A stretch of 58,240 bases of DNA from Lampropedia aestuarii (GCF_004803635.1 NZ_SSWX01000025.1:1-58240), one strand, 5' to 3'; counted from the first letter of the stretch, positions 9,375 to 18,906 are shown. The notes: generated by a model not told the origin, from the letters alone. Numbers and translations are program-made.

Positions 9375-9944
9375 TTACAGCGCGCCAACACCATCAATGG
9401 CCAGCTTGAATGTCACCTTCACATCGTTGGCAACAATAGAAGCATCGCTCCACTCGCCCTCACCGATTTTGAAGTTCAAACGTTGCAGCGGTATTTCACC
9501 AGTCGCAACGGTCACTCCACCGCTTTGCTGCAAGCTCACAGGCACGGTGATTGGGGAGCTGACACCTTTGATGTCCAGAGTACCTTGCGCCTCGTACTTG
9601 CCATCGCCCAATGCTTTGATGCTGGAAGACGTAAACGTCGCTTGTGGAAATTGGGCGGTATTAAACCAAAGCGGCTTGGCCAACTCGGCATCAGTATCTG
9701 GCACACCAATCGTGGCACTGCCTGTATCCACTTTGACATTGACGCTGCTACCAGCCAACTCTTTGGGGTCGAGCTTGATCTGCGCATCAAATTTTTGGAA
9801 TTGCCCAGTCACCGGCACACCCAGCTGTTTGAAGGTGAATTTGATTTCGCTTTGATCGGCCAGCAGGCTTTGATCGGCCCAGGCACTGGCAGTCAGGCTC
9901 AAAACAGACAATGCCGCCACGGCGATGAAGGAAGATTTGGTCAT
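9375..9944 (-). CDS. YceI family periplasmic protein (2)
   Basis: A 189-residue YceI protein with a signal peptide (MTKSSFIAVAALSVLSLTAS, cleavage near AWA) and a domain that is clearly different from the neighbouring copy: it starts SLLADQSEIKFTFKQLGVPV and ends VANDVKVTFKLAIDG, the pattern of YceI proteins paired with cytochrome b561. The frame is open to 9977 but the ATG at 9944 gives the signal peptide directly and has AAGGGA upstream. It lies between cytochrome b561 and the first yceI, all on the minus strand. Confidence 0.9.
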   Translation of the reverse strand: MTKSSFIAVAALSVLSLTASAWADQSLLADQSEIKFTFKQLGVPVTGQFQKFDAQIKLDPKELAGSSVNVKVDTGSATIGVPDTDAELAKPLWFNTAQFPQATFTSSSIKALGDGKYEAQGTLDIKGVSSPITVPVSLQQSGGVTVATGEIPLQRLNFKIGEGEWSDASIVANDVKVTFKLAIDGVGAL

Positions 9945-10041
9945 GCGAGTCCCTTGTATAAATGGATGAAAACACAATGTGCGGCAACCGAAGCAGCCAA
10001 AAATTGGGAAAAGCCTTAGCAGCCAACTTCACGCAGGCCAA

Positions 10042-10593
10042 TCACCAAGGCAGCATACGTTTGAGCAAACCGTCACGATCGATCACTTGGTGCTTCACCA
10101 CGGCCAGAATATGCAACACAATCAAAGCCATCAGTGCAAATGCGGACCATTTGTGCCACGGCCTCAGCGCAAATGCCAGCTCCCGATTCACAGGCACCAA
10201 ATCAGGCAGAGGAATTTGACCAAACAACACGATCGGAAAACCCACTGCCGAGCTATGCGCCCAGCCCAGTAAAGGCACGACAAGAAACAGCAAATACATC
10301 ATATGGTGCGTGCCGTGATGGGCAATGCGCTGCCAGCGAGGCATTTTTTTGGCCATGCTCTCAGGCAGCGCAGGCGGGCGTTTGACCAGTCTATTGACCA
10401 GTCGGAGCACGGAAAACACCAAAATCATGATGCCCACCCATTTGTGCCAGTTCATGTATTTCAGTTTGGCCAAGGAGAACGGCAGGTTCACCATGTACAG
10501 GCCAAAGAAAAACAGAAACACAATGGCTGCCGCTAATAGCCAATGCAGTGTAATAGCCAGCAGGCCATAGCGTTTGGGGTTCGAAGTCGGCAT
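10042..10593 (-). CDS. Cytochrome b561
   Basis: A 183-residue inner-membrane dihaem cytochrome of the YodB/CybB family. Four hydrophobic helices are visible, with candidate haem histidines in LLAITLHWLLAAAIVF, MNWHKWVGIMILVF, HHGTHHMMYLLFLVVPLLGW and ALRPWHKWSAFALMALIVLH. These proteins pass electrons from quinols to periplasmic acceptors, including in superoxide-oxidase variants. It is the first gene of the b561-yceI-yceI group. The AT-rich stretch upstream (10600-10730) probably holds the promoter. Confidence 0.92.
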   Translation of the reverse strand: MPTSNPKRYGLLAITLHWLLAAAIVFLFFFGLYMVNLPFSLAKLKYMNWHKWVGIMILVFSVLRLVNRLVKRPPALPESMAKKMPRWQRIAHHGTHHMMYLLFLVVPLLGWAHSSAVGFPIVLFGQIPLPDLVPVNRELAFALRPWHKWSAFALMALIVLHILAVVKHQVIDRDGLLKRMLPW

Positions 10594-10957
10594 ACGTTAA
10601 AACTGTGTGGAAGAGTTTTTATTTTTGTAATCGTGCCAAAATTTTTCAATCCCATAAAGTGAGACAAAAGAAATAAATAATTTCAAAAAACGGAACAAAC
10701 CAGTATGGAGCCTGGCTAAAGCCTTGGTTTGCAAAAGCAATATTAAGTTCAACTCGCAGCCAAAATACCGGTATGTGTTGCTGGCATCATCGCACAGCCA
10801 CTACGTTTGCGTTTCCGTCTACCACGGCAGGCAGGCAAATCCAGCCCGCTCTTTTTACCGCACTCCACGACCATCGGCCGCATCGGGATGATAAACAGGT
10901 TCTCAGAAGGGGGTTGGGCGCTGCTTAAGCACAAAAAGCCAAGCATCTGCATGCGAG
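10594..10957. other. Intergenic region upstream of cytochrome b561
   Basis: No supported gene. 10600-10730 is AT-rich and probably carries the minus-strand promoter of the cytochrome gene. The rest is a diverged reverse copy of the intergenic repeat (see 10802-10906) lying downstream of the sugar dehydrogenase. Confidence 0.5.
10802..10906 (-). repeat. Dispersed intergenic repeat, diverged copy 3
   Basis: Read on the minus strand it begins TCTGAGAACCTGTTTATC and contains GAGTGCGGTAAAAAGAGCGG, which resembles the middle of copy 1 (GGTGCGGCAAAAATCGCAG). The match is diverged, so this copy is less certain than the others. Confidence 0.45.
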
Positions 10958-12124
10958 TCATCGCGCTGGTGCTGACAGTCGCAACAAGCGCCCTTGGTTG
11001 CCGTCTTCAAGCAACCACAGCGCACCATCGGGGCCTTGCGCGACCGCACGGATGCGCTCGCCCATGTCAAAACGCTGCACTTCCTGTGCAGACTCACCGG
11101 TCAACGCCACCCGCACCAGCGCCTGTGAAGACAGTCCACCAATAAAGGCATTGCCCTTCCAGTCGGGGAATAAATCACCCGTGTAGATGACCAAACTCGA
11201 TGGCGATACCACCGGTGTCCAGGTGATCGCTGGTGCCTTGAATTCTGGCCGTGTGTCATGGTTTGGAATCGGTTTGCCGCTGTAATGGTCACCGTTAGAG
11301 ACAATCGGGTAGCCGTAATTCTCGCCGCGCACAATGAAATTGAGCTCATCACCGCCGCGTGGCCCCATTTCTGCAACCCACAATCGGCCTTGTGGATCGA
11401 AGGCCATACCCAAAGGGTTGCGGTGCCCCAGCGACCAGACCTGTGCGGCCACACCGCCTTGATCCGCAAAGGGATTGCCCACTGCAGGACTGCCGTCGTC
11501 GTTGAGTTTCAGCACCTTGCCCAAATTCGATTGCATGTCTTGGGCGGGATCAAACTGCTGGCGCTCGCCACTGCTGACCCACAAAAACCCATCGCGATCA
11601 AACTGCATGCGATGGGCATAGTGGCCACGGCCGGTGACTTTGGGCACTTGGCGCCAAATTACACGCACATCTTGCAAGCCCGCGCCCTCGGCAGTGGGGA
11701 CCAAAGTGGCTTGGGCAATCGCCGCGCCTGCGGTGTTGCGTTCACCGGCCTCAGCGTAACTGATATAGATCCGCTGGTTATTGGCAAACTGCGGGTGCAA
11801 GACCACATCGCCCAGACCTCCCTGTCCGCCGTACACGACTTCTGGCAAGCCTGCGACATTCAGGCTCTGCCCTGTCTTGGGGTCGAGCAGCTTGAGCGCG
11901 CCAGCGCGCTCGGTCACCAACAGCTTCCCATCTGGCAAAAAGGCCATCGCCCAAGGCTGGGCAAAACGTGCAATCGCTTCTGACTCAAACGCCTGGGCAG
12001 CCGCATCGCTGGCACTGACTGACCCGACTTGGGCCGAACTGGCAAAACCAGTGGCATTGGCGCCCATTAAACAAACAGACACAACCGCAGAGCGTGACCA
12101 GGTTTTGGGCAATGCCATTTTCAT
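10958..12124 (-). CDS. PQQ-dependent sugar dehydrogenase family protein
   Basis: A 388-residue secreted protein of the glucose/sorbosone dehydrogenase family (Asd/YliI type), a six-bladed beta propeller using PQQ in the periplasm. Seen: an N-terminal signal peptide (about residues 1-29, ending GFASSA), the first-blade motif PWAMAFLPDGKLLVTERAG, GGQGGLGDVVLHPQFANN, and the late motif SLVIYTGDLFPDWKGNAFIGGL. Substrate is not predictable; relatives oxidise aldose sugars with broad range. No PQQ synthesis genes are nearby. A second ATG lies two codons downstream. Confidence 0.9.
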   Translation of the reverse strand: MKMALPKTWSRSAVVSVCLMGANATGFASSAQVGSVSASDAAAQAFESEAIARFAQPWAMAFLPDGKLLVTERAGALKLLDPKTGQSLNVAGLPEVVYGGQGGLGDVVLHPQFANNQRIYISYAEAGERNTAGAAIAQATLVPTAEGAGLQDVRVIWRQVPKVTGRGHYAHRMQFDRDGFLWVSSGERQQFDPAQDMQSNLGKVLKLNDDGSPAVGNPFADQGGVAAQVWSLGHRNPLGMAFDPQGRLWVAEMGPRGGDELNFIVRGENYGYPIVSNGDHYSGKPIPNHDTRPEFKAPAITWTPVVSPSSLVIYTGDLFPDWKGNAFIGGLSSQALVRVALTGESAQEVQRFDMGERIRAVAQGPDGALWLLEDGNQGRLLRLSAPAR

Positions 12125-12194
12125 AAAAAAAATTTAGTCATGGTAGAAAAGCGGCAACATGCGTGTTGCGGTTTTTTTGACTATAAAAGTGCGC

Positions 12195-12232
12195 AAGAGC
12201 CTGTCCATCATCGCCGCACAGTCGCACCTGTC
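12195..12232 (+). repeat. Partial copy of the intergenic repeat
   Basis: AAGAGCCTGTCCATCATCGC followed by CGCACAGTCG matches the end of the copy at 53543-53692 read in reverse (AGAGCCTGTTGATCATCGCC, then ACACAGTCG). Only this end is recognisable. Confidence 0.55.
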
Positions 12233-12294
12233 ACAAAAAAGAGGCCGTGCACATGCACCAACACAGCGGTGTGTAACAAAAACGTGGTGTCTAT

Positions 12295-12321
12295 GATGGC
12301 GCAGTCCCGGACTGCGCCATC
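12295..12321. repeat. Perfect 27-nt palindrome
   Basis: Arms GATGGCGCAGTCC and its exact complement around one central C (12308). It lies about 170 nt after the sugar dehydrogenase start and 270 nt before yajC. No T-run follows. It could be an operator or cruciform-forming site. Confidence 0.7.
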
Positions 12322-12592
12322 CATTTAAACCCGTCAACACAGCGGAAAACGCAGCACACGAACACTTGGCGCATACAATGGCAAATTCACTGTTTTGTAT
12401 CTGTATGCACAAACAGCCATGGCCGTGCACCGGCGATGGGGTATTTTTCATGCACTGCATGCGTTGCAGCGCGCCTAATCACAACGCAAATAGCTGTCTA
12501 ATCAATGGCCATTTGCAGTTGTTTTTCGCACGCCCGCCCCCATATGCGGTGCCTTACGCATACGATGAGACTTTTCTTGGAGCTTTGATTCA

Positions 12593-12928
12593 ATGATTTC
12601 TACTGCCTTTGCCCAAACTGCCCCAGCTGCTGCTGAAGGTGGCGCCTCCATGCTGACTGGCATGTTGCCGCTGATTTTGATGTTCGTGGTCTTGTACTTC
12701 ATCATGATCCGTCCTCAAATGAAGCGTCAAAAAGAACACCGCGCCATGATCGATGCTTTGGCCAAAGGCGACGAAGTCACCACATCCGGTGGTATCGTTG
12801 GCCGTGTGAGCAAAATCAGCGACCAATGGATCCACCTCGAAATCGCCAACGGTGTGGAAATTCAAGTGCAACGCTCTGCCGTAGGCCAAGTGCTGCCAAA
12901 AGGCACTTTCGATAAAAACGCTGCTTGA
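12593..12928 (+). CDS. yajC: Preprotein translocase subunit YajC
   Basis: A 111-residue single-span membrane protein of the SecDF-YajC accessory complex. It has a short N-terminal segment, one transmembrane helix (MLPLILMFVVLYFIMIRPQM, about residues 24-43), the family motif RPQMKRQKEHRAMIDALAKG and the GDEVTTSGGIVGRV loop. secD and secF follow in the usual order, with 151 nt to the secD start. Confidence 0.96.
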   Translation: MISTAFAQTAPAAAEGGASMLTGMLPLILMFVVLYFIMIRPQMKRQKEHRAMIDALAKGDEVTTSGGIVGRVSKISDQWIHLEIANGVEIQVQRSAVGQVLPKGTFDKNAA

Positions 12929-13079
12929 TTATTCAAGTCTGTCCTGTGACAACATGCCCCATTGACTGTGTTGAAAGCATCGTCAGTCGCATGCTGGCAC
13001 AGGATTTTTTGTTTTGAGATCCTGTCTCATCGGTCTCCCGCCTCCGACTTCAAGCGAACGATTCAGTAAAGAAACGATC

Positions 13080-15008
13080 ATGAACCGCTATCCGGTATGG
13101 AAATACGCAATCATGGTGATTGCGTTGATTGTTGGGTTCCTCTATACGCTTCCCAATATTTACGGTGAAGACTACGCCGTACAAGTAGCTTCGCTGCGCA
13201 CCGATGCCCCAATCGACAATGCCTTGCAAGCGCGTGTGATGAATGTGCTGCAAAGCCAGGGCATCACAGCCAAAAGCATTGAAATCGAGGATGGCTCCTT
13301 GCGTGTGCGCTTGACACAACAAGACGACCAGGCCAAAGCACGCGATGCGATTGCTGCTGTGCTGGTGCCCAATGAAGACAGCCCGGCCTACTCAGTCGCG
13401 CTGAACCTGCTCTCGCGCACACCAGCTTGGCTGCGTGCCATCAATGCCAAGCCAATGTACCTGGGCCTGGATTTGCGCGGCGGCGTGCACTTCACCTTGC
13501 AAGTGGACATGGAAGGCGCGCTGGTGCAACGCAGTGAAGCCATTCTGAGCGGCCTGCGCAGCAGCTTGCGTGAAAAAGACATCCGCGCCGGTCTTCGCCG
13601 CGACGGTCAAGCCATCGAAGTGAGTCTGCGCTCACCAGATGACGCCACCAAGATTCGCAATCTCGTCAGCGACACGTACCCAGACATGGTGCCAGCGACC
13701 ACGCCTACCGGCCCTGACACACTGCGCTTTGTGTTCTCGCCTGAAGCCACGGCACGCGTGCAAGAGCAGGCTATCAAGCAAAACATTAGCACGCTGCACA
13801 ACCGCATCAACGAATTGGGTGTGGCTGAACCTGTGATCCAACAAGCGGGCCCAAACCGCATTGTCGTGCAGTTGCCTGGCGTGCAGGATGTAGCCCAAGC
13901 CAAACGACTGATTGGCCGCACAGCCACCTTGCAAATTCGCCTGGTCGACGAGTCGTCTGAAGGCCGAGCCGCTGAGCGTGGCGCAGGCCCAGTGCCATTT
14001 GGCTCGGAAGTGTTTGAAGACGCCTCAGGCCAAAAAGTGGTGGTGCAACGCCCCGTCATCCTGACCGGAGAGAACCTGCTCAACGCCCAGCCCGGCTTTG
14101 ATCAGCAACAAGGCAATATGGCCGTGGTGAATCTGGAGTTTGATGCGCCTGGTTCGCGTATTTTCCGTGACATCACACGTGCCAACGTCAACAAGCGCAT
14201 GGCGATTGTGCTGTTTGAGCGTGGCCAGGGCATGGTCGTGACCGCGCCAGTGATTCGCCAAGAAATCAGCGGCGGACGCGTGCAGATTTCCGGCTCAATG
14301 ACCGCGCGTGAAGCCACAGAAACCTCCGTGCTGCTGCGCTCGGGGGCCTTGGCTGCGCCTATGGAAATCATTGAGGAATACACGATTGGCCCAAGCCTGG
14401 GTAAAGAGAACATTGAGCGCGGACAAAACAGCGTGATCTGGGGCATGGTTCTGATCATGGTGTTCATGTGTGTGTACTACATGGTCTTTGGCGTGATTTC
14501 CTCGCTGGGGCTGCTGGTCAACGTCCTGCTGCTGCTAGCGGTACTGTCGATGCTGCAAGCAACTCTGACCCTGCCGGGTATTGCCGCACTGGCACTGGCG
14601 CTGGGCGTGGCGATTGACTCCAACGTGTTGATCAATGAACGGATTCGCGAAGAATTGCGCGCGGGAGCATCGCCCCAAGCGGCGATTCACGCCGGTTACG
14701 AGCGCGCCTGGGCCACTATTTTGGACTCCAACGTGACCACCTTGATTGCCGGCTTTGCTTTGCTGGCATTTGGCCACGGGCCAGTGCGCGCCTTTGCGGT
14801 CGTGCACTGTTTGGGCGTGCTAACCAGCATGTTCTCTGCGGTATTTTTCTCACGTGGTTTGACCAACCTCTGGTATGGCCGCCGTAAGCGTCTGAAATCG
14901 ATTGCAATTGGACAGGTCTGGAAGCCTGCCGCCCCGTCTGCGACCAGCACTGCCATCGCCAATAGCGATCTGGCAAGCAGCGAGTCTGAGTCTGTTAGCA
15001 AAGCATAA
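13080..15008 (+). CDS. secD: Protein translocase subunit SecD
   Basis: A 642-residue inner-membrane component that uses the proton gradient to help protein export through SecYEG. An N-terminal helix (YAIMVIALIVGFLYTLPNIY) is followed by the large periplasmic P1 domain (about 35-450), the motif YLGLDLRGGVHFTLQVDM and GPSLGKENIERG, then five C-terminal membrane helices with GVAIDSNVLINERIREELR. The start is set at 13080 (MNRYPVWKY), the family N terminus, with AAAGAAAC upstream; the frame itself is open further up. Confidence 0.96.
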   Translation: MNRYPVWKYAIMVIALIVGFLYTLPNIYGEDYAVQVASLRTDAPIDNALQARVMNVLQSQGITAKSIEIEDGSLRVRLTQQDDQAKARDAIAAVLVPNEDSPAYSVALNLLSRTPAWLRAINAKPMYLGLDLRGGVHFTLQVDMEGALVQRSEAILSGLRSSLREKDIRAGLRRDGQAIEVSLRSPDDATKIRNLVSDTYPDMVPATTPTGPDTLRFVFSPEATARVQEQAIKQNISTLHNRINELGVAEPVIQQAGPNRIVVQLPGVQDVAQAKRLIGRTATLQIRLVDESSEGRAAERGAGPVPFGSEVFEDASGQKVVVQRPVILTGENLLNAQPGFDQQQGNMAVVNLEFDAPGSRIFRDITRANVNKRMAIVLFERGQGMVVTAPVIRQEISGGRVQISGSMTAREATETSVLLRSGALAAPMEIIEEYTIGPSLGKENIERGQNSVIWGMVLIMVFMCVYYMVFGVISSLGLLVNVLLLLAVLSMLQATLTLPGIAALALALGVAIDSNVLINERIREELRAGASPQAAIHAGYERAWATILDSNVTTLIAGFALLAFGHGPVRAFAVVHCLGVLTSMFSAVFFSRGLTNLWYGRRKRLKSIAIGQVWKPAAPSATSTAIANSDLASSESESVSKA

Positions 15009-15019
15009 AGAGCGCCATC

Positions 15020-15970
15020 ATGGAATTTTTCAAAATCCAGAAGGACATTCCTTTCATGAAGCACGTGTTGGTCTTCAACATCGTGTCGATCGTGGTGTTT
15101 GTTCTGTCCGTCTTCTTCCTATTTACCAAAGGCCTGAACCTCTCGGTAGAGTTCACCGGCGGCACGGTCATCCAAGTCCAGTATGCGCAAGCGCCCAACC
15201 TTGAGAAAGTGCGCGGCACCATCTCTGCCATGGGCTACCGCGACGTGCAGGTGCAAAATATCGGCACAGCGCGAGATATCTTGATTCGCCTGCCAGTGCA
15301 AGAGGGCGCGACCTCTGACCAGCAAAGCGCACAAGTGCTCGCTGAGCTGCAGAAAGAAACACCCGATGTGCAATTGCTGCGCACCGAATTCGTCGGCCCC
15401 CAGGTTGGCGATGAGTTGACGCAGCAAGGCTTATTGGCGCTGGCCTTTGTGGCGCTGGGCATCACGATCTATCTGGCATTCCGCTTTGAATGGAAGTTCG
15501 GTGTGGCTGCGATTGTGGCCAACTTGCACGACGTGGTGATTATTTTGGGCTGCTTTGCGTTCTTCCAGTGGGAATTCTCCCTGGCCGTGCTGGCAGGCGT
15601 CTTGGCGGTGTTTGGCTACTCGGTCAACGAAGTGGTGGTGATTTTTGACCGCGTGCGCGAAATGTTCCGCAAGCAACGCAAAATGACCACCAGCCAAGTG
15701 CTCGACCACGCGATCACCAGTACCATGAGCCGCACAATCATCACCCATGCCTCGACTGAAGCCATGGTCTTGTGCATGCTGTTCTTTGGCGGCCCAAGCT
15801 TGCACTACTTTGCGCTGGCACTGACAATTGGTATCGTGTTTGGTGTGTACTCGTCGATCTTCGTTGGCTCAGGCCTGGTGCTGTGGATGGGCGTGAAGCG
15901 CGAAGACCTGGTCAAAGCACCCAAAGCATCGGTTGACCCCAATGATCCAAACGCAGGAGCGGTGGTGTAA
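15020..15970 (+). CDS. secF: Protein translocase subunit SecF
   Basis: A 316-residue partner of SecD with six membrane helices. It opens MEFFKIQKDIPFMKHVLVFN, has the first periplasmic motif LSVEFTGGTVIQVQY and the conserved helix-4/5 region GYSVNEVVVIFDRVRE and MSRTIITHASTEAMVLCMLF. It starts 11 nt after secD, so translational coupling is likely. Confidence 0.96.
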   Translation: MEFFKIQKDIPFMKHVLVFNIVSIVVFVLSVFFLFTKGLNLSVEFTGGTVIQVQYAQAPNLEKVRGTISAMGYRDVQVQNIGTARDILIRLPVQEGATSDQQSAQVLAELQKETPDVQLLRTEFVGPQVGDELTQQGLLALAFVALGITIYLAFRFEWKFGVAAIVANLHDVVIILGCFAFFQWEFSLAVLAGVLAVFGYSVNEVVVIFDRVREMFRKQRKMTTSQVLDHAITSTMSRTIITHASTEAMVLCMLFFGGPSLHYFALALTIGIVFGVYSSIFVGSGLVLWMGVKREDLVKAPKASVDPNDPNAGAVV

Positions 15971-16000
15971 TTCATCAAACTGGCCTAGCAGATCAATCAC

Positions 16001-18670
16001 ATGGACCATTCACCTGCCAAAGACAATGACCCTGAAGTCCTGATCCGCTTGGCCAGGAAATGCTTTTTGCAAAGCCTGTGCAATAGCATTCCTGAGCTCG
16101 ACCGCCTGCTGGTCAGGCGCTTTGAAGCTGGTGGGGATACCAGCTCCAAAGACAACAGCGTCGATGTCCGCCTGATCCCCGAATGGCTGCGCAGCTACAT
16201 GCAACACCGCCGCAGCTGGGCACAAAACCTGCTGACCATTTGGCGCGCTGGCTTGGTCAGCAAACCAGACCATCCCCCACCCTCTGCGTTCGAAGAAACC
16301 AGCAGCCTGGCGCAGCTGAGCCTGATCAGCAACGATGCGATTGAAGGCATGATTGCCTCTTCGCGCCTGAATACGCGGGTGCTGGAGGTCATTGAGCCGC
16401 TGTTTACACAGCTGCGCAAGCGGCTGCTCAGCCTCGACCCCAAAGGCCTGGCCAACAAAGACTTATTGCAGCCCTTGGCAGTGGCCCAATCGCTCATGGA
16501 CGCCTGGAGCGAAGCCAAACTCGACCAGCGTGCCTTTGTATGGGTCATGGACGGCGTCGCCAAAGAATGGGGTGAGCACATGCTCAAGGCCTACGAGGCC
16601 AGCAACGCTTTGCTGCAAGAAAAAGGCATTCAACCATATGCAAGGCCCACGCCATCGCCAACCTCTGCCTCGGCAGCATTGGCCAGCTCGCACCCAGGCC
16701 TGCCACACAGCGGCGCATTCGCCCCTTCGGCCGCTGCCACCATCGCCCAGCCCGCTGCGGTATTAGGCCCAGCAACGCACCTTGGCCCCCCCGCAACAGC
16801 CATCCATCAACCATTTCCTGGTGCCCTGCCGAATCCGCCAGAGTATTTGGCGCCCCAGTTTCTGGCGCCGCAAATGGTGATTCCTGGTGGCTACACGCCA
16901 AGCTCGGCCACGGCCTCGCTGCACACTTCTGTGCCAGGCCAAATACCAGTGTCAACAGCGCCAATGGCGCACATGGCGCACATGGCGCAGTTGCCACAAT
17001 TGCCCCAGCCATCGATCCAGCAAATCCATGCACTGTGGGCGGACATCCGCCAACGCTTGGAACAGGTGGTCGGGCCTGGTCATAAACCCACGCCTGGCAA
17101 TACCGTCACCGAGCTGGCACCGTCGGTAGAGCTGATGGATGCAATGCAGGCGCAAGTCCAAGCGGGGTATGTCCAAAAACTGGAAAAAGCGGCCAGCCAC
17201 TCGGCCTTGATCAGAACCCCTGCTGAGGTCAGCGCGGAAGTCGCGCAACTGGCCAAAGCGCAGTCCGAATCGCTCAAGCAAGAAGCAGCTCGCCCCAATG
17301 AAAAGGCCATCATTGAGATGGTCGCCTTGATGTTCCAAAGCGTGATTGCAGAGGACCGTGTGCCCGCCTCAGTGCGGGTGCTGTTTGCGCGCCTGCAAGT
17401 GCCAGTGCTGCGCATCGCCCTGACCGACAACGCCTTCTTCAGCGACGAAGCGCACCCCGCGCGCCGCCTGATTGACCGCATGGGCAGTGCTGCAATGGGT
17501 TTTGATGGCGCCAACTTCCAAGGCAGCTCCTTGGAAATGGAGCTCAGCCGCATTGTCCAAATGATCGAGCAATACCCGGATACCGGCATCAAGGTGTTCC
17601 AGCTTGCACTCAATGAATTTGAAAAATTCCTGCAACAATTTTTAGCAGAAACACGCCAGGCGGGCAAAGCCATGTCGGTGGCGCAGCAAGTCGAAGAGAA
17701 AGAAACGCTGCTGGTGAAATTCACCATCGAGCTGCGCACCATGCTGCAGGACTTGCCAATCCAGGATGATATCCGCGCCTTCCTATTCAAAACATGGGCC
17801 GAAGTGCTGGCCGTCTCTGCCGTGCGTGCAGGCGCGCAAAGCCCGCAAACCCAGCGCCATAAACACACCGCCGCCTTGCTGATCTGGGCCCTGAGCGGCA
17901 CCAGTGACGCTGTGCAGCGCAAACGCGTGGCCCAGGCTTTACCGGGGCTGCGGGCACGGCTGCGCGCGGGCATGGCGATGGTGGGTGTGACCGAGATAGC
18001 GCAAGAGGCGATTCAGACCCAGATTATTCAGTCGATCCAGAACACCTTTCTCACCCATACCGAGGGCTTGTCGATGGCCCGCCTGGAGCAAATCGCAGCA
18101 CGCCTTAAAGGCCTGGAAAACCTGGTCTCCGAGGGCCAGGTCCAGGACATTGCGCTGAGCCCTGAAAACCTGGAGATGATGACCGGGCTGGAGTTGACAG
18201 GACTCGTGGTGATTGAAGAGCCAGTGAACACGGGTGTGAGTGATGCGGTTGTGGACTGGGCGAAAAACCGCGCAATTGGCGAGTGGTTTTACCTGGCCCC
18301 CAAGAATGCCAAAACCACCACGCAAACGAGCGAGCGTAAAGCCGGCCCGCGCGTGCAATATGCGTGGCATAGCGCGCAGCGCCACCTGCATCTGCTGTTG
18401 ATGCCCGATGGCCGCAGCCTGCTGATGAAACTCAAAACCTTTGCCGTCTGCATTGAGCAAGGCCAGTTGATCCCGCTGGACCAAGAAGGCCTGATGCTGC
18501 GCGCCACCCGTGAAGCCTTGAACCAGTTTCAACCCAGCTCGGTGTATTTGATGACCGATATGCCCGAAGGCGAGATGGCCGAGTCACAGGCACACTTCAC
18601 CCATGCGATGGCCTTCGAGCAACCCACCAAGCCCCGCACCACGAGCAGCCCATCAGCGCTGAGCAATTAA
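16001..18670 (+). CDS. DUF1631 family protein
   Basis: An 889-residue protein of a family known mainly from beta- and gammaproteobacteria and without an established function. The N-terminal 200 residues and the middle (about 440-640, including FARLQVPVLRIALTDNAFFS and HPARRLIDRMGSAAMGFDG) carry the family pattern. They are separated by a low-complexity Pro/Ala/His/Met-rich linker at about 210-345 with repeats such as MAHMAHMAQLPQLPQ. The C terminus resembles a small beta-barrel domain in related proteins. It lies 30 nt after secF, probably as a separate unit. No signal peptide or membrane helix is seen. Confidence 0.85.
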   Translation: MDHSPAKDNDPEVLIRLARKCFLQSLCNSIPELDRLLVRRFEAGGDTSSKDNSVDVRLIPEWLRSYMQHRRSWAQNLLTIWRAGLVSKPDHPPPSAFEETSSLAQLSLISNDAIEGMIASSRLNTRVLEVIEPLFTQLRKRLLSLDPKGLANKDLLQPLAVAQSLMDAWSEAKLDQRAFVWVMDGVAKEWGEHMLKAYEASNALLQEKGIQPYARPTPSPTSASAALASSHPGLPHSGAFAPSAAATIAQPAAVLGPATHLGPPATAIHQPFPGALPNPPEYLAPQFLAPQMVIPGGYTPSSATASLHTSVPGQIPVSTAPMAHMAHMAQLPQLPQPSIQQIHALWADIRQRLEQVVGPGHKPTPGNTVTELAPSVELMDAMQAQVQAGYVQKLEKAASHSALIRTPAEVSAEVAQLAKAQSESLKQEAARPNEKAIIEMVALMFQSVIAEDRVPASVRVLFARLQVPVLRIALTDNAFFSDEAHPARRLIDRMGSAAMGFDGANFQGSSLEMELSRIVQMIEQYPDTGIKVFQLALNEFEKFLQQFLAETRQAGKAMSVAQQVEEKETLLVKFTIELRTMLQDLPIQDDIRAFLFKTWAEVLAVSAVRAGAQSPQTQRHKHTAALLIWALSGTSDAVQRKRVAQALPGLRARLRAGMAMVGVTEIAQEAIQTQIIQSIQNTFLTHTEGLSMARLEQIAARLKGLENLVSEGQVQDIALSPENLEMMTGLELTGLVVIEEPVNTGVSDAVVDWAKNRAIGEWFYLAPKNAKTTTQTSERKAGPRVQYAWHSAQRHLHLLLMPDGRSLLMKLKTFAVCIEQGQLIPLDQEGLMLRATREALNQFQPSSVYLMTDMPEGEMAESQAHFTHAMAFEQPTKPRTTSSPSALSN

Positions 18671-18686
18671 GTCCATGCCAGCGGCC

Positions 18687-18906
18687 ACGTTGGCCAGCGG
18701 CAGACACAGCGCACAATGGGCAGCGCCGCAATGCGCTTTCTGGTGCCTTGCAGCTCCTTTGGGTGTTGGTGTTGGGGTTGAAACCCACAGGCACACTGCT
18801 GTGTTAAAAATCCTCGCCGGGCAGCCAGCCCGACTGCGATGTTTGCCGCGCATTACATCCTTTTGGGCTTCAACGCGGCTGCGTCAAGATTGTGAACAGG
18901 CTCTTA
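18687..18906 (-). repeat. Dispersed intergenic repeat, copy 4 (long)
   Basis: Read on the minus strand it begins CTAAGAGCCTGTTCACAATC, then GCAGTCGGGCTGGCTGCCCG shared with copy 1, and ends with GCGCATTGCGGC shared with copies 2, 33139 and 53543. It therefore joins both repeat subtypes. Its first bases TAA form the stop codon of the FAD dehydrogenase gene. Confidence 0.75.

Larger units (their letters stand above)
12125..12592. other. Intergenic region upstream of yajC
   Basis: About 470 bp without a convincing gene. It holds a short repeat-family segment (12195-12232), a perfect 27-nt palindrome (12295-12321) and, closer to yajC, the likely promoter of the yajC-secD-secF operon. A 108-codon minus-strand frame here has no recognisable features and is rich in Cys and His, so it is not called. 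Confidence 0.5.

Noticed and set aside
10749-10961. Minus-strand 70-codon frame between the sugar dehydrogenase and cytochrome b561
   Set aside because: Lies on a diverged intergenic repeat and overlaps the sugar dehydrogenase end; no protein features.
12134-12460. Minus-strand 108-codon frame upstream of yajC
   Set aside because: Cys/His-rich, no recognisable domain, overlaps a repeat segment and the palindrome; treated as non-coding.
16887-17000. Short tandem ATGGCGCACATGGCGCAC repeat considered as a regulatory or CRISPR-like repeat
   Set aside because: It is in frame inside the DUF1631 gene and encodes the MAHMAH linker; there are no spacers.
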